Shown: piece by piece, positions 35,689 to 46,069 of the stretch
Position numbering within the stretch: position 1 is the stretch's first letter
Layout: every line of letters starts with the position of its first letter
Assembly: GCF_031886125.1 (NCBI RefSeq)
Contig: NZ_CP119391.1
Span: 3,038,001-3,102,000, forward strand
DNA from: Halomonas piscis
Lineage (GTDB): Bacteria; Pseudomonadota; Gammaproteobacteria; Pseudomonadales; Halomonadaceae
Length of the DNA stretch: 64,000 bases
Direction of reading: 5' to 3'
Translations under genes and position numbers: made by a program
Notes under the pieces: model-generated
What the model was told of the DNA's origin: nothing
Databases searched by the model: none
What the model saw: the letters and a program-made list of their open reading frames with translations, nothing else

Positions 35689-36597
35689 ATGAACCGCAAC
35701 GTCATCCTGACCTGCGCCGTTACCGGCGCCGGCGACACCACCGGCAAGAACCCCAACGTGCCGGTAACGCCCCGGCAGATCGCCGACAGCTGCATCGAAG
35801 CCGCTCGCGCCGGCGCCAGCGTGGCGCACATCCACGTGCGCGACCCGGAAACCGGCGGCATCAGCCACTCCACCGACCACTTCCGCGAAGTCATGGAGCG
35901 GGTTCGCGAGGCGGACACCGATATCGTCATGAACATCACCGCCGGCGGCGGCGGCGACTGGACCCCGGACTCGGAAGACCCCACCCGCGGCGGGCCCGGC
36001 ACCGACATCCAGACGCCGGCCGAGCGCCACGAGCCGGTGGGCGAGCTGCTTCCCGAGCTCTGCACGCTGGACTGCGGCAGCCTCAACTTCAGCGACATGG
36101 TCTACATCAATACCGCCGAGTGGCTGCGCGAGCATGCGCGCCTGGTGCAGCAGGCCGGCGTCAAGCCGGAGCTTGAGTGCTTCGACCTGGGCCACGTCTG
36201 GTTTGCCCGCCAGCTGCAGCAGGAAGGCCTGATCGACGGTGACCCGCTCTATCAGCTGTGCCTGGGCATTCCCTGGGGCGCCGAAGCCGACACCGAAACC
36301 ATGCTCGCCATGCGCAACAAGCTGCCGGACAATGCCGACTGGGCCGCCTTCGGCATCGGCCGCCACCAGATGCCCATGGTCGCCCAGGCCATGCTGCTCG
36401 GCGGTCACGCCCGGGTCGGCCTGGAAGACAACCTCATGCTCAAAAAAGGCGTGATGGCAACCAACGGCCAGCTGGTCGAAAAGGCCGGCGGCATCATCGA
36501 AAACCTCGGCGGGCGCGTCATGACCCCGGCCGAAACTCGCGAACGGCTCAAGCTGCGCGATCCCAGCACCGGCAAGATCGTTGGGGGTGAGGCATGA
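35689..36597 (+). CDS. cdhC: 3-Dehydrocarnitine cleavage enzyme (BKACE/DUF849 family)
   Basis: The 302-residue zinc-dependent beta-keto acid cleavage enzyme has the family start [23 protein letters not shown], the metal-binding [10 protein letters not shown] and the [25 protein letters not shown] closing region. In carnitine catabolism this family converts 3-dehydrocarnitine and acetyl-CoA to betainyl-CoA and acetoacetate. The assignment rests on context: its stop overlaps the start of cdhA (ATGA), and cdhB follows. AAGGAGG just before the ATG is a strong ribosome site. Confidence 0.9.
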   Translation: MNRNVILTCAVTGAGDTTGKNPNVPVTPRQIADSCIEAARAGASVAHIHVRDPETGGISHSTDHFREVMERVREADTDIVMNITAGGGGDWTPDSEDPTRGGPGTDIQTPAERHEPVGELLPELCTLDCGSLNFSDMVYINTAEWLREHARLVQQAGVKPELECFDLGHVWFARQLQQEGLIDGDPLYQLCLGIPWGAEADTETMLAMRNKLPDNADWAAFGIGRHQMPMVAQAMLLGGHARVGLEDNLMLKKGVMATNGQLVEKAGGIIENLGGRVMTPAETRERLKLRDPSTGKIVGGEA

Positions 36598-37550
36598 GCC
36601 AGCAGCTGACCGTTATCGGCACCGGCGTCATCGGCAACGGCTGGATCGCCCGGGCGCTGGCCCAGGGCTGGGACGTGGTTGCCTTCGATCCGGCTGCCGG
36701 CGCCGAGGCACGCACCCGAGAGTTCGTCGCCAGCGCCTGGCACTCGCTGACCCGCGCCGGGCTCGCCGAGGGCGCCGACCCCGAGCGGCTCACCTTTGCC
36801 GACAGCCTGGAAGCAGCCGTCGAAGGCGCCGATCTGATTCAGGAAAACGTGCCCGAACGCCTCGAGCTCAAGCGCGAGATCCTCGCCGCCATCGACGCCG
36901 CCGCGGCGCCGGAGGCGATCGTCGGCTCGTCCACCTCGGGCTTCAAGCCCAGCGATCTGCAGCAGGACTGCCAACACGAGGCGGGCCGCGTGATCGTGGC
37001 GCACCCCTTCAACCCGGTCTACCTGCTGCCGCTGGTCGAGCTGGTGGGCGGCGAGGCCACCGCCGCGGCGCAGACCGAGCGCGCCCAGGCGCTCTACCAG
37101 TCGCTGGCCATGCGCCCGCTGGTGGTGCGCCGCGAGATTGAAGGGCACATCGCCGATCGCCTGATGGAGGCGCTGTGGCGCGAAGCACTGCACCTGGTCA
37201 ACGACGGCGTCGCCACCACCGAGGAAATCGACGCCGCCGTGGTGTACGGCTGCGGCCTGCGCTGGTCGCTGATGGGCACCTTTTTGACCTTCCATCTGGC
37301 CGGCGGCGATCAGGGCATGCGCCATATGCTCGAGCAGTTCGGCCCGGCGCTGAAGCTGCCCTGGACCAAGCTCGAAGCCCCCGAGCTTACCGATGACCTC
37401 ATCGACAAGGTCGTCGAAGGCTGCGAACACCAGGCCGCCGGCCGCTCGGTAGCCGAGCTCGACCGCCGCCGCGACGACTTCCTGGTCGAGCTGCTCGGCC
37501 TGGTGCAGAAATACTGGCCCGAGGCCGAAGGCCTCGAGGGGCGCATCTGA
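36594..37550 (+). CDS. cdhA: L-carnitine dehydrogenase
   Basis: The 318-residue NAD-dependent enzyme of the 3-hydroxyacyl-CoA dehydrogenase superfamily oxidises L-carnitine to 3-dehydrocarnitine. It has the dinucleotide motif [15 protein letters not shown], the [13 protein letters not shown] segment, [13 protein letters not shown] and the catalytic His in [15 protein letters not shown], all characteristic of carnitine dehydrogenase. It overlaps cdhC by 4 bases and cdhB by 1 base, so the three are translationally coupled. Confidence 0.93.
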   Translation: MSQQLTVIGTGVIGNGWIARALAQGWDVVAFDPAAGAEARTREFVASAWHSLTRAGLAEGADPERLTFADSLEAAVEGADLIQENVPERLELKREILAAIDAAAAPEAIVGSSTSGFKPSDLQQDCQHEAGRVIVAHPFNPVYLLPLVELVGGEATAAAQTERAQALYQSLAMRPLVVRREIEGHIADRLMEALWREALHLVNDGVATTEEIDAAVVYGCGLRWSLMGTFLTFHLAGGDQGMRHMLEQFGPALKLPWTKLEAPELTDDLIDKVVEGCEHQAAGRSVAELDRRRDDFLVELLGLVQKYWPEAEGLEGRI

Positions 37551-38008
37551 TGGCGCTTCTGGAAACCCGAGTCGCACCGGAGTGGGTCGACTACAACGGC
37601 CACATGAACGACGCCGAATACGCCCGGGTATTCTCCCTGGGCGTCGAGGCGCTGATGACCGCCATCGGCCTTGACGAAGACGGCTGCCGGCGCCACGGCT
37701 ATACGATCTACACCCTGGAAACCCACCTTTGCTACCGCCGCGAGGCCCACGAAGGCCAGGCGCTGGCGGTGGAGATGACGCTGCTGGACCACGACGCCAA
37801 GCGGCTCCACGTCTTCTTCACCCTGCACGATGCCGAGGGCACCCTGCTCGCCAGCAGCGAGCAGATGCTGATGGGCATCGACAGCGACGCCGGCCGCCCC
37901 GCGCCCTTCCCCGAGGCCGTGGCCGACGCCGTCGGCACGCTGCCCGCCGCGGGCGACGACTGGCCCAAGCTCGCCGGCCGGCGCATCGGCCTTCCTCCCC
38001 AACGCTAG
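37550..38008 (+). CDS. cdhB: Betainyl-CoA thioesterase (hot-dog fold)
   Basis: The 152-residue protein has the 4-hydroxybenzoyl-CoA thioesterase fold: WVDYNGHMNDAEYARVFSLG carries the catalytic Asp/Asn region and LETHLCYRREAHEGQ is the central strand. In the carnitine pathway it releases glycine betaine and CoA from betainyl-CoA. The assignment depends on its position right after cdhA (stop/start TGATG). Confidence 0.87.
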   Translation: MALLETRVAPEWVDYNGHMNDAEYARVFSLGVEALMTAIGLDEDGCRRHGYTIYTLETHLCYRREAHEGQALAVEMTLLDHDAKRLHVFFTLHDAEGTLLASSEQMLMGIDSDAGRPAPFPEAVADAVGTLPAAGDDWPKLAGRRIGLPPQR

Positions 38009-38014
38009 ACGCCC

Positions 38015-38038
38015 GCCCGGTACCTCCGCGTACCGGGC
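38015..38038 (+). terminator. Possible terminator after cdhB
   Basis: GCCCGGTAC and GTACCGGGC form a perfect 9-bp stem with a CTCCGC loop seven bases after the cdhB stop. Only TT follows, so it is at best a partial terminator ahead of the BCCT gene. Confidence 0.45.
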
Positions 38039-38126
38039 TTCTCCGGGATCGTCGGCCCCTCGTTCGGCTCGCCCAGGGAGCCCCTATAGACTCGCCTGAT
38101 CCTTGCCACCTGCAAAGGAAGCCACC

Positions 38127-39782
38127 ATGTCATCACGTCATTCTGCCACCGCTGACGCGTCGACAACGCCCCGCACCTACCCGGACGCCGTGCTGGCGCA
38201 GCGGGGCTTCTTTCGCCACATGCACAAGGGCATGACCATCACCTCTGCGCTGCTGGTGCTCGCCTTCGCGCTGTTCACCGGCATCGACCCGGCATTTTCC
38301 GGCAGCGTCTTCGGCACCGCCCGGGAATGAATCGAAACCACCTTCGACGGCTACTACCTGGTGACCATCGTGCTGCTGATCCTCGTCTGCCTCTATATCG
38401 TGCTCAGCCGGCACGGCAGCGTGCGCCTCGGCGCCGATGACAGCCGCCCCGAATTCAGCAACTTCTCCTGGTTTTCGATGCTGTTTTCCGCCGGTATCGG
38501 CATCGGCATTCTGTTTTTCGGCGTCGCCGAACCGATTTTCTATCTCGACGACAGCGGCGCCCTTGGCTACCCCAACAACCCTCACGCCGACATGGCCGGC
38601 GCTGCGGCCATTGGCCACGAGCGCGCCGTGGACGCCCTGCGCGTGGCGGTTTTCCACTGGGGCCTGCACGGCTGGGCCGTCTATGTCATCGTCGGCATGG
38701 GGCTGGCCTACTTTGCCTATCGGCGCGGCCTGCCGCTGGCGCTAAGGTCCTCGCTCTATCCCTTCATCGGCGATCGCATCTACGGCCCCATCGGCCATGT
38801 CGTCGACATTCTCGGCGTGCTGGGCTGCGTGTTCGGCGTTGCCACCTCGCTGGGCCTCGGCGTCAGCCAGATGGCGGTGGGGCTTGAGCGCCTGATCGGC
38901 GTCAGCGCCGGCCTGGATACCCAGCTTACCCTTATCGCGCTGATCTCGACGGTTTCCATCCTCTCAGCCGTTTCCGGGGTGCGGCACGGCATCAAGGTCA
39001 TCTCCGAGCTCAATATCTGGGTCTCAGTGCTGGTGGTGGGCACCTTTTTGATCGGCGGCCCGACCCTGTGGCTGATCGCCGTTTTCGGCGAGACCATGGC
39101 CGACTACGCCGTCAACTTCGTGCCCATGGGCCTGTGGTTCGCCGACGAGCCGGGGCCCTCCCAGTGGCAGCAGGCCTGGACCATCTTCTACTGGGGCTGG
39201 TGGCTTGCCTGGGCGCCTTTCGTCGGCCTGTTCATCGCGCGCATCTCCAAGGGCCGCACCCTGCGGGAGTTCGTGCTCGGCGTGCTGCTGGTGCCCACCC
39301 TGATCATCTTTGTATGGCTGATCACCTTCGGCGGCACCGCGCTCCACCAGGAGCTGACCGCCGCCGGCGGGCCGGGCACGGCGGGGATCATCGAGCTGGT
39401 CAACGCCTGGAACCTGCCCGCCGCGCTGTTTGCCAGCGCCGACGGCGTCGCGGGAACCGGGGCGCTGGGCTGGACCCTCTCGGCGCTGATGGTCTTTCTG
39501 CTCATGAGCTGGTTTGTGACTTCTTCGGACTCCGGCACCCTGGTGCTGACCACCATCCTCTCGCTGGGCAACAACGAACCGCCCCAGCGCTTCCGCGTGT
39601 TCTGGGGGCTGGTCATCGGCCTGGTGGCCGCCGTACTGCTGCTGGCCGGCGGGCTCAAGGCGCTGCAGACGGCGCTGCTCGCCGCGGCCCTGCCGCTGAG
39701 CGTGGTGATTCTGACCATGACCCTCGGCGTGCTGGTATCGCTGTTCCAGGAGTCGCGCCGGGCACGGCCGGCGAAAGCCTGA
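38127..39782 (+). pseudogene. BCCT family transporter (carnitine/betaine type) interrupted by one in-frame TGA
   Basis: From the ATG at 38127 (ribosome site AAAGGAAG) the frame runs to 39782, which would give a normal 551-residue BCCT transporter except for a TGA at 38328-38330 (codon 68). Sequence on both sides is in the same frame and BCCT-like: MTITSALLVLAFALFTGIDP before, IETTFDGYYLVTIVLLILV after. The position is normally Trp, so TGG to TGA is the simplest explanation. The rest is intact: GIGIGILFFGVAEPI, the Trp-rich WTIFYWGWWLAWAPFVGLF and SSDSGTLVLTTI. It may be a recent nonsense mutation, a sequencing error or a readthrough site. It lies directly after cdhCAB, so it most likely imports carnitine or betaine. 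Confidence 0.85.
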
Positions 39783-39813
39783 GTGCCCCCAAGCGCCGGG
39801 CACGCCCCGGCGC

Positions 39814-40773
39814 TCACTGCCTGACCTGGCGCGGCGACTTCCCGTAGCGCTCGCGAAAGGCCCGAGACAGACTCGAGCTCGAGGCGAAACCGCAGGCCAG
39901 CCCCACGGCGAGGATGTCCAGGTCGGTTTCCTCCAGCAGGTAGCGCGCCCGCGCCAGCCGCAGCGCCAGATACCGGCGCTGCGGAGAAACTCCGAAGGTA
40001 TCCTGGAAAAGCCGCTGCAGCTGGCGCAGCGAAACGCCGCTGCGCCGGGCTATTTCGGTGAGCGCCAGCGGCGTTTCCAGATGATGTTCCATCAGGCTCA
40101 CGGCGTCGATCAGCCGCCGGTTGTGGGTCCCCAGGCGCCGCGCCAGGGTCATGCGCTGCTGGTCGTGACGGGTGCGAATGCGCGCGTGAACCAGCTGTTC
40201 GGACACGTCCACCGCCAGCCTCTGACCGTGGCGGCGGGCGATGGCGTGCAGCGCCATGTCCATGGCCGCGGTGCCGCCGGCGCAGGAAAAGCGCCGCTCG
40301 CCAAGCTCGAACAGCTCGTCGGAAGTGGCGATGGCCGGAAAGCGTTCGCGAAAGGCCGGCAGGCTTTCCCAGTGCAGCGTCACCCGCTCGCCTTCCAGCA
40401 GCCCCGCCGCCGCCAGCAGAAAACAGCCGGTATCCAGCCCGCCCAGCGCGCCGCCGGCGGCCTCAATGCGGTGAAACCAGCGCATCAGCGCCCGGCTCAG
40501 GTAGCGCTCGGGGTCAAAGCCGCTGCATACCGCCAGCGACGACAGCGAATACGCCTGGTCAATGGACTGATCGGCGAGCAGCGTCATGCCGTTGGAGGCG
40601 GTCACCGGGCTTCCGTCTTCGCTGATCAGCATCCAGTCAAAAAGCGGACGCCCGCTGATGCGGTTGGCAATGCGCAAGGGCTCCACGGCCGAGAAAAAGG
40701 CCATCATCGAAAAACGCGGCAAAAGCAGAAAGCCCACCGGCTCGGGGGTGGGGCCGAAGTAGTCAAGGCGCAT
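39814..40773 (-). CDS. GlxA family transcriptional regulator (CdhR/GbdR-like)
   Basis: The 319-residue regulator has an N-terminal DJ-1/PfpI-like domain (VGFLLLPRFSMMAFFSAVEPLR) and a C-terminal AraC-type double HTH (LALTEIARRSGVSLRQLQRLFQ ... DILAVGLACGFASSSSLSRAFRERYG). Relatives CdhR and GbdR activate carnitine and betaine catabolism in Pseudomonas. An in-frame ATG at 40797 exists, but MRLDYFGPTPEP at 40773 matches the start of the divergent paralogue. The two paralogues are head to head across 132 bases. Confidence 0.88.
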   Translation of the reverse strand: MRLDYFGPTPEPVGFLLLPRFSMMAFFSAVEPLRIANRISGRPLFDWMLISEDGSPVTASNGMTLLADQSIDQAYSLSSLAVCSGFDPERYLSRALMRWFHRIEAAGGALGGLDTGCFLLAAAGLLEGERVTLHWESLPAFRERFPAIATSDELFELGERRFSCAGGTAAMDMALHAIARRHGQRLAVDVSEQLVHARIRTRHDQQRMTLARRLGTHNRRLIDAVSLMEHHLETPLALTEIARRSGVSLRQLQRLFQDTFGVSPQRRYLALRLARARYLLEETDLDILAVGLACGFASSSSLSRAFRERYGKSPRQVRQ

Positions 40774-40905
40774 GGCACAAACCGCAAAAGCAAGCAAGGT
40801 CGCTCATGGTGACCGCCCATCCCCGGCCGAACAAGGGCATCGTTGCAACGGCCCGCGCAGTCTCTACAATCGGCACCACCACGCCACCATGCCGATCCCG
40901 CACTC

Positions 40906-41859
40906 ATGAGACTCCACGCCCCCGACACCACCCCGGAGCGCATCGGTTTTTTGCTGCTGCCGCGCTTTGCCATGGTCGCCTTCTTCTCGGCCGTGGAGCC
41001 CTTGCGCATTGCCAACCGCATCAGCGGCGAGACCCTGTTTGACTGGGCCACCATCAGCCAGGACGGTGGCCCGGTCACCGCCTCCAACGGCATGACCCTG
41101 GACGCTGACTACGCCATGGCCGCGGCGCCGAACGTGCCCAGCCTGGCCGTATGCGCAAGCTTTGCCCCGGAGGCCGGTATCGATGATGCCCTGCTCGACT
41201 GGCTGCGCGCACGCGCCGCCGCGAACTGCGTGGTCGGCGGCGTCGACACCGGCTGCTTCGCGCTGGCCGCGGCCGGGCTGCTCGACGACCAGACGGTGAC
41301 CCTGCACTGGGAGTCGCTGCCCGAGTTTCGCGCCCGCTTCCCGCGCGTCGACGCCGTCGAATCGATCTTTGAAGTCACTCCCGACAGCTTCTCCTGCGCC
41401 GGGGGCAGCGCCGCCATCGATATGAGCCTCGATCTGATCCGCCGCCGCCACGGCGACCGGCTGGTCAAGCGCGTTCGCGAACAGCTGATCCACGATCCCG
41501 GGCGGCGCCCGGCCAGCCGCCAGCGCGACCGCGGCCGGCCCGACGACCCCAACCTGCAAAAGGCCCTCGACCTGATGGAAGCCAACCTGGAGGCGCCGCT
41601 TGCCATCGGCGAGCTGGCCGCCAGGCTCAACCTCTCCTGGCGCAGTCTGGAGCGGCTGTTCGTCCGCCATTTGGGCAGCTCGCCCCAGCGCGTCTACCTC
41701 GACAGGCGCCTGAGCCACGCCCAGCGGCTGCTGCGCGATACCCGCCACAGCGTCATGGATATCGCCCTGGCCTGCGGCTTTGCCTCGGCGTCGAGCTTTA
41801 CCCGTGCTTTCCGCCGCCGCCACGGGCTGACGCCCAGCGCCTGGCGGCAGCTGCCCTGA
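40906..41859 (+). CDS. GlxA family transcriptional regulator, paralogue of the divergent neighbour
   Basis: The 317-residue protein is closely similar to the divergent gene in its N-terminal half (IGFLLLPRFAMVAFFSAVEPLRIANRIS) and has a C-terminal AraC HTH pair (LAIGELAARLNLSWRSLERLF, VMDIALACGFASASSFTRAF). The longer frame from 40843 is open, but the ATG at 40906 gives MRLHAPDTTPER, parallel to the paralogue start. It is followed 121 bases later by the gamma-butyrobetaine hydroxylase-like gene, which it may control. Confidence 0.87.
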   Translation: MRLHAPDTTPERIGFLLLPRFAMVAFFSAVEPLRIANRISGETLFDWATISQDGGPVTASNGMTLDADYAMAAAPNVPSLAVCASFAPEAGIDDALLDWLRARAAANCVVGGVDTGCFALAAAGLLDDQTVTLHWESLPEFRARFPRVDAVESIFEVTPDSFSCAGGSAAIDMSLDLIRRRHGDRLVKRVREQLIHDPGRRPASRQRDRGRPDDPNLQKALDLMEANLEAPLAIGELAARLNLSWRSLERLFVRHLGSSPQRVYLDRRLSHAQRLLRDTRHSVMDIALACGFASASSFTRAFRRRHGLTPSAWRQLP

Positions 41860-41980
41860 ACCGCCTTGCCAGGAGCGGAGCTGTCGAACTGTGCATAGCT
41901 GCCGTCGAATTCTGTGGGGAATCACCGTCGCCGCGCTGCCATCCTGTGGCCGTTCCCATGACGACGCTCAGGAGTTTTCC

Positions 41981-43207
41981 ATGACCCATAGCGAACTTCC
42001 GCTAACGCCCGATTACGACGCCTGGCCGGTGGACGCCGAGCTGGCTGACGTTTCCTTTACCCCGCGCCTGGTCACGGTGAACTGGAGCGACGGCCGTACA
42101 AGCCGCTATCACAGCGTCTGGCTGCGCGAGAACGCCGCCGATGAAAGCACCGTCAATCCGGCGACCCGGGAACGCATCCTGGATCTCTCCACCCTCTCGG
42201 CCTGGCCGGAAGTCACCGCCGCCGAGATCGACGACGCCGGCGCCCTCTGCGTGACCTTCGCCCCCGAGGATCGCCGCCTGCGCTTCCATCCCGGCTGGCT
42301 GCGCGCCAACGACTACGACAACACAAGCGACCCGGAAGCCCCGCTGGTGCCGGTCACTACCTGGCTTGGCGGCAGCGATGCCGGCCCCGACACTCTGGAT
42401 GCCAGCGGCCTGCTGGAAACCGAGCCGGGCAGCGAAGCCGAAGAGACCGTTCTCGCCCCGGCGCTGGAAAGCGTGCTCGGCAAGGGCCTGGTGCGGCTGC
42501 GCAATCTGCCCACCGAGCCCGACTCCATCGAGTCGCTGGCCCGGCGCATCGGCCCGGTACGGCCGACCAACTTCGGCCAGCTGTTCGACGTCAAGGCCAA
42601 GCCCGACCCGGACTCCAACGCCTACACTTCGATCGCCCTGCCGCCCCACGTCGACCTGCCCACCCGCGAGTATCATCCGGGCCTGCAGATGCTCTACTGC
42701 CTGGAAAACACCGTGGAAGGCGGCCAGGCGGTAATGATGGACGGCTTTGCCATCGCCGAAGCCCTGCGCGAGCGCCACCCCAAGGCCTGGGAAACGCTGA
42801 CCCGGGTGCGCTGGTGCTACGCCAACACCGCGCGCACCACCGACTACGTCTGGTACGAGCCGATGATCCGCCTCGACGCCCGCGGCGAGCTGCTCGAAGT
42901 GCGCATCGCCGACTTTCTGCGCGGCCCGCTGCAGACCGCCTTCGAGGATGTCGAGCCGGCCTACGAGGCGCTGATGGTGCTGCAGCAGCTGCTGCGCGAC
43001 CCGGCGTTCTCCATCCGCTTCACCTACCATCCCGGTGACGTGGTCATCTTCGACAACCGTCGCCTGCTGCACGCCCGGGACGCCTTCGAGAACAGCACCG
43101 GCCACCGCTGGCTGCAGGGCTGCTACATGGAGCGCGACGAGGTACGCTCGCGCTATCGCATGATTCAGCGCGCCCGCCGCCAGCGTCGCGTGGACGACGC
43201 CGCCTAA
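41981..43207 (+). CDS. Gamma-butyrobetaine hydroxylase-like Fe(II)/2-oxoglutarate dioxygenase
   Basis: The 408-residue enzyme would hydroxylate gamma-butyrobetaine to L-carnitine. The N-terminal small domain spans about residues 15-110 and the TauD/TfdA catalytic domain about 150-390. Iron ligands are visible in PPHVDLPTREYHPG (HxD) and the distal His in RRLLHARDAF; aromatic residues for the trimethylammonium group lie around DYVWYEP. Oddly, the N-terminal motif reads WLRENAADESTVNP, lacking the Cys cluster that binds zinc in well-known members. The ATG at 41981 has GGAG upstream. The carnitine product would feed cdhCAB. The substrate is inferred from family and context. Confidence 0.82.
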   Translation: MTHSELPLTPDYDAWPVDAELADVSFTPRLVTVNWSDGRTSRYHSVWLRENAADESTVNPATRERILDLSTLSAWPEVTAAEIDDAGALCVTFAPEDRRLRFHPGWLRANDYDNTSDPEAPLVPVTTWLGGSDAGPDTLDASGLLETEPGSEAEETVLAPALESVLGKGLVRLRNLPTEPDSIESLARRIGPVRPTNFGQLFDVKAKPDPDSNAYTSIALPPHVDLPTREYHPGLQMLYCLENTVEGGQAVMMDGFAIAEALRERHPKAWETLTRVRWCYANTARTTDYVWYEPMIRLDARGELLEVRIADFLRGPLQTAFEDVEPAYEALMVLQQLLRDPAFSIRFTYHPGDVVIFDNRRLLHARDAFENSTGHRWLQGCYMERDEVRSRYRMIQRARRQRRVDDAA

Positions 43208-43236
43208 GAGCCCCAAGGCGCCCGGAGGCTACCACC

Positions 43237-44559
43237 ATGACCGCCACCGCCCCGACACCCGCCACCGCCGTTTCCGCGGCCTGGAGCCTCTGGGCGCTGC
43301 TGCTCGGGGTGGGCCTTTTGATGCTGGGCAACGGCCTCCAGGGCAGCCTGCTGGGCGTGCGCGCCGCCGAAGAGGCCTTCGGCAATAGCGTGACCGGCGT
43401 GGTGATGTCGGCCTATTTCGTCGGCTTTCTGGCCGGCTCGACCCTGACGCCGCGCAAGCTGCGCGACGTCGGCCACGTGCGGGTCTTCGCCGCTCTGGCC
43501 TCGGTCACCTCGGTGGCCATTCTGGTGCACGCGCTGTTCATCGACCCCTGGGTGTGGGCCGCCATGCGCGCCCTCACCGGCTTTACCTACGCGGGCCTCT
43601 ACGTGGTCAGCGAAAGCTGGCTGAACGGCCATGCCGGCAACCACCTGCGCGGCCGGCTGCTGGCCTTCTACATGGTGATCACCTACCTGGGGATGGGCGG
43701 CGGCCAGCTGATGCTGAGCCTGGCGGACCCCAACGAAGTCACCCTCTTTCTGGTGGTCTCGGTTTTGGTCTCCGTTGCGCTGGTGCCGATTTTGCTCAGC
43801 TACACGCCCCAGCCGGACACCGGCCAGCCGGAATCCATGAGCCTCAGGCGGCTCTATCGACTGTCGCCGCTGGGCACCCTGGGCTGTCTGCTGACCGGCA
43901 TTGCCAACGGCAGCGTGTTCGGCATGGGGGCGGTTTTCGCCAACGCCAGCGGCCTTGGCGTCAAGCAGGTAGCCGTCTTCATGGGCGCCTTCATTCTCGG
44001 CGGCGCCCTGCTGCAGTGGCCGCTGGGCAAGCTCTCCGACAAGACCGACCGCCAGGCGGTGATCATGGTCGTCGCCGGCCTCGCCACGGCGCTCGCCCTG
44101 CTGGGCCTGTACGCCGGCGGTGCCGCTCAGCTGACCCTGCTCGGCGTGCTGCTCGGCGGCACCACCCTGACCCTCTATTCCCTCTTTCTCGCCTGCGCCA
44201 ACGATGTCCTCAGCCCGTCGCAGACGGTGGCCGCCAGCAGCAGCCTGGTGCTGGCGCTGGGCATCGGCGCCATTCTCGGCCCGCTGAGCACCGGCCTACT
44301 CATGGAGTGGCTTGGCCCCGACGGCTTTCTCTGGGATCTGGCGCTGATCCACGCCGCCATCGTCGTCTTCGGCGTCTACTGCCTGATACGTCATCCGGCG
44401 TCTAGCGCCGACGATCAAGGCCACTACGTGGCGGTGCCCGCCGGGACCGCGACGCTCGGCGCCACCTGGGTCGAAGAGGCGGCGAGCGAGCCGGTGCAGC
44501 TCGAGCTTGATTTCGACCCGGCGCCGGATGCCGCGGCCGAGGCGGAGCCGCAGGACTGA
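43237..44559 (+). CDS. MFS transporter (YcaD-like)
   Basis: The 440-residue inner-membrane protein has 12 hydrophobic helices and the YcaD-type segments GVRAAEEAFGNSVTGVVMSAYFVGF, ALTGFTYAGLYVVSESWLN and QWPLGKLSDKTDRQ. It ends with an acidic cytoplasmic tail of about 60 residues. The substrate is unknown; its position 29 bases after the dioxygenase suggests transport of a betaine-related compound, but that is inference. Confidence 0.85.
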   Translation: MTATAPTPATAVSAAWSLWALLLGVGLLMLGNGLQGSLLGVRAAEEAFGNSVTGVVMSAYFVGFLAGSTLTPRKLRDVGHVRVFAALASVTSVAILVHALFIDPWVWAAMRALTGFTYAGLYVVSESWLNGHAGNHLRGRLLAFYMVITYLGMGGGQLMLSLADPNEVTLFLVVSVLVSVALVPILLSYTPQPDTGQPESMSLRRLYRLSPLGTLGCLLTGIANGSVFGMGAVFANASGLGVKQVAVFMGAFILGGALLQWPLGKLSDKTDRQAVIMVVAGLATALALLGLYAGGAAQLTLLGVLLGGTTLTLYSLFLACANDVLSPSQTVAASSSLVLALGIGAILGPLSTGLLMEWLGPDGFLWDLALIHAAIVVFGVYCLIRHPASSADDQGHYVAVPAGTATLGATWVEEAASEPVQLELDFDPAPDAAAEAEPQD

Positions 44560-44591
44560 CGGCCTGTTAATTCGGCAAATCGAATCAAGCA

Positions 44592-45802
44592 TCAGGCGAC
44601 CAGCGCTGCGCCGAGCAGGCGCCCGTCACTCTCGTCGGCGTAGAGCTTGAGGCAGCCCGCATTGCGCCCAGCCATCAGCGCTCGCGCCTGTTTGCTGAAA
44701 TCGACGCTGCCGGTGACGATGCCGGTGTCGGGCAGCTGCCGCGACGTCAGACCCGCATGGCCCGCGCCCGGCTCAGTGAAGACGATCCCCTGGGGCGTGC
44801 GTCGAGCAAGACATTGGGCATCCGGATGCAGGGCGTGATAGGCGGCAATTCTTCCCGCGTCCGCCGCCTCGTGCAGCAGCGGGCGCAGCCCGTCCACGTC
44901 GCCGGCGATAAAAACCGGCAGCTCGCCGATACGCAGCGTCGATTCGTCGAACAACGGCACGCCCCGCTGGTCGAGTTCTACCCCAGTTTCTCGAGACCCA
45001 GCCCTTCGACGTTGGGCCGCCGCCCCAGGGAGGCGAGCACCCAGTCGACCTCCACTGCTTTCCCGCCGCCCTGAACCATCACACCAGTATCACTTTGGTG
45101 CAGCGACACATCCGCCTCAGTGGTGACCGTCATCTGGCGCTCGAGCACCTCGAGCAGGCTGGCGTTGACCTGCGGGTCGCTCAGTCCCGCCACGCTGGAC
45201 CCGCGAGTAAACCCGTGCTCCTCGCAGCCGAGCTGGGCAAACGCCTGGCCCAGCTCCACGCCGATCGGCCCCAGGCCGACCACGCCCAGGCGCCTGCCCG
45301 GCGCCTCGAGCTCGAAGACATCGTCGGAGGTCACCACGCGATCGCCGAGAGAGCGCCAAGCCTCGGGCAGGTTGGGCCGAGTACCGGTGGCGATGATTAC
45401 GCTCTTGGCTTCAATCCGCTCGCCGTTGACTTCGAGGGTGGTGGGGTCGAGAAAGCGCGGCTGTCCGTGAATGCTGCGCTCGCCGAGGGATTCGGCGGTG
45501 TCGATCGGACCGGCAGTGAAGCGATCACGCAGGGTGCGCACGTGCGCCATGATCGTGACCAGATCCGCTTCAAGGGTGTCGGTGCCTCGTATTCCGCTCT
45601 CTCCCAGCCAGTCCCGGCGCCCGTAGGCATGGGCGACCTCGAGCAGCGCTTTCGAGGGCATGCAGCCAACCCGCGCGCAGGTCGTGCCGTAAGGGCCGGC
45701 GTTGATCAGCAGCACGTCGTCCGTGTAGCGCCGCGCCTCGCTGAGGGCAGTCAGCCCCGCTGTGCCGGCGCCCAGAATCACCAGCTTCACTTGTCGTGTC
45801 AT
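44592..45802 (-). pseudogene. Dihydrolipoyl dehydrogenase-like flavoprotein, frameshifted and C-terminally truncated
   Basis: The N-terminal part (from the ATG at 45802) has the FAD motif GAGTAGLTALSEA, the redox disulphide CARVGC and the NAD motif GVVGLGPIGVELGQAF. The frame stops at 44978 after GLGLEKLG. The continuation VELDQRGVPLFDE is in another frame and runs to 44592. The shift lies at the C run 44981-44984 and is repaired by adding one base. Even after repair the dimerisation domain ends early at GRLLGAALVA, about 60 residues short, so a real 3' deletion is likely. Confidence 0.82.
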
Positions 45803-45904
45803 GATTTCTCCCTCTTTCACCGTGTTGCGTTGACCCACCTATCCCACGTCATGGCCAGCCGCTTGGAGACGATCCAGGCTCAAGGAACAGCGATCAGCGC
45901 GGTA

Positions 45905-46069
45905 TCATTCTCCGAGCATCTCCGTGTCCTCGACAAACAGTCCCACGAGCTCCGCGTCTTCGCGCTTGGCCAGCCGCGTGGCCTCGTCGAGCATCCGCTG
46001 GGCGCGACGATTGCCGTCGAGCAGTACCACGACCCGCGAAATCAGGCGACCACTGTCATGTATCGTCAT
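45905..46069 (-). pseudogene. Universal stress protein-like fragment
   Basis: The 54-residue open frame starts at ATG 46069 inside the end of the Lon-like gene. It encodes RLISRVVVLLDGNRRAQ followed by a helix (DEATRLAKREDAELVGLF), like the first strand-helix-strand of a UspA domain. It then stops, leaving less than half a domain. It is probably the remnant of a Usp gene that followed the protease. Confidence 0.5.
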
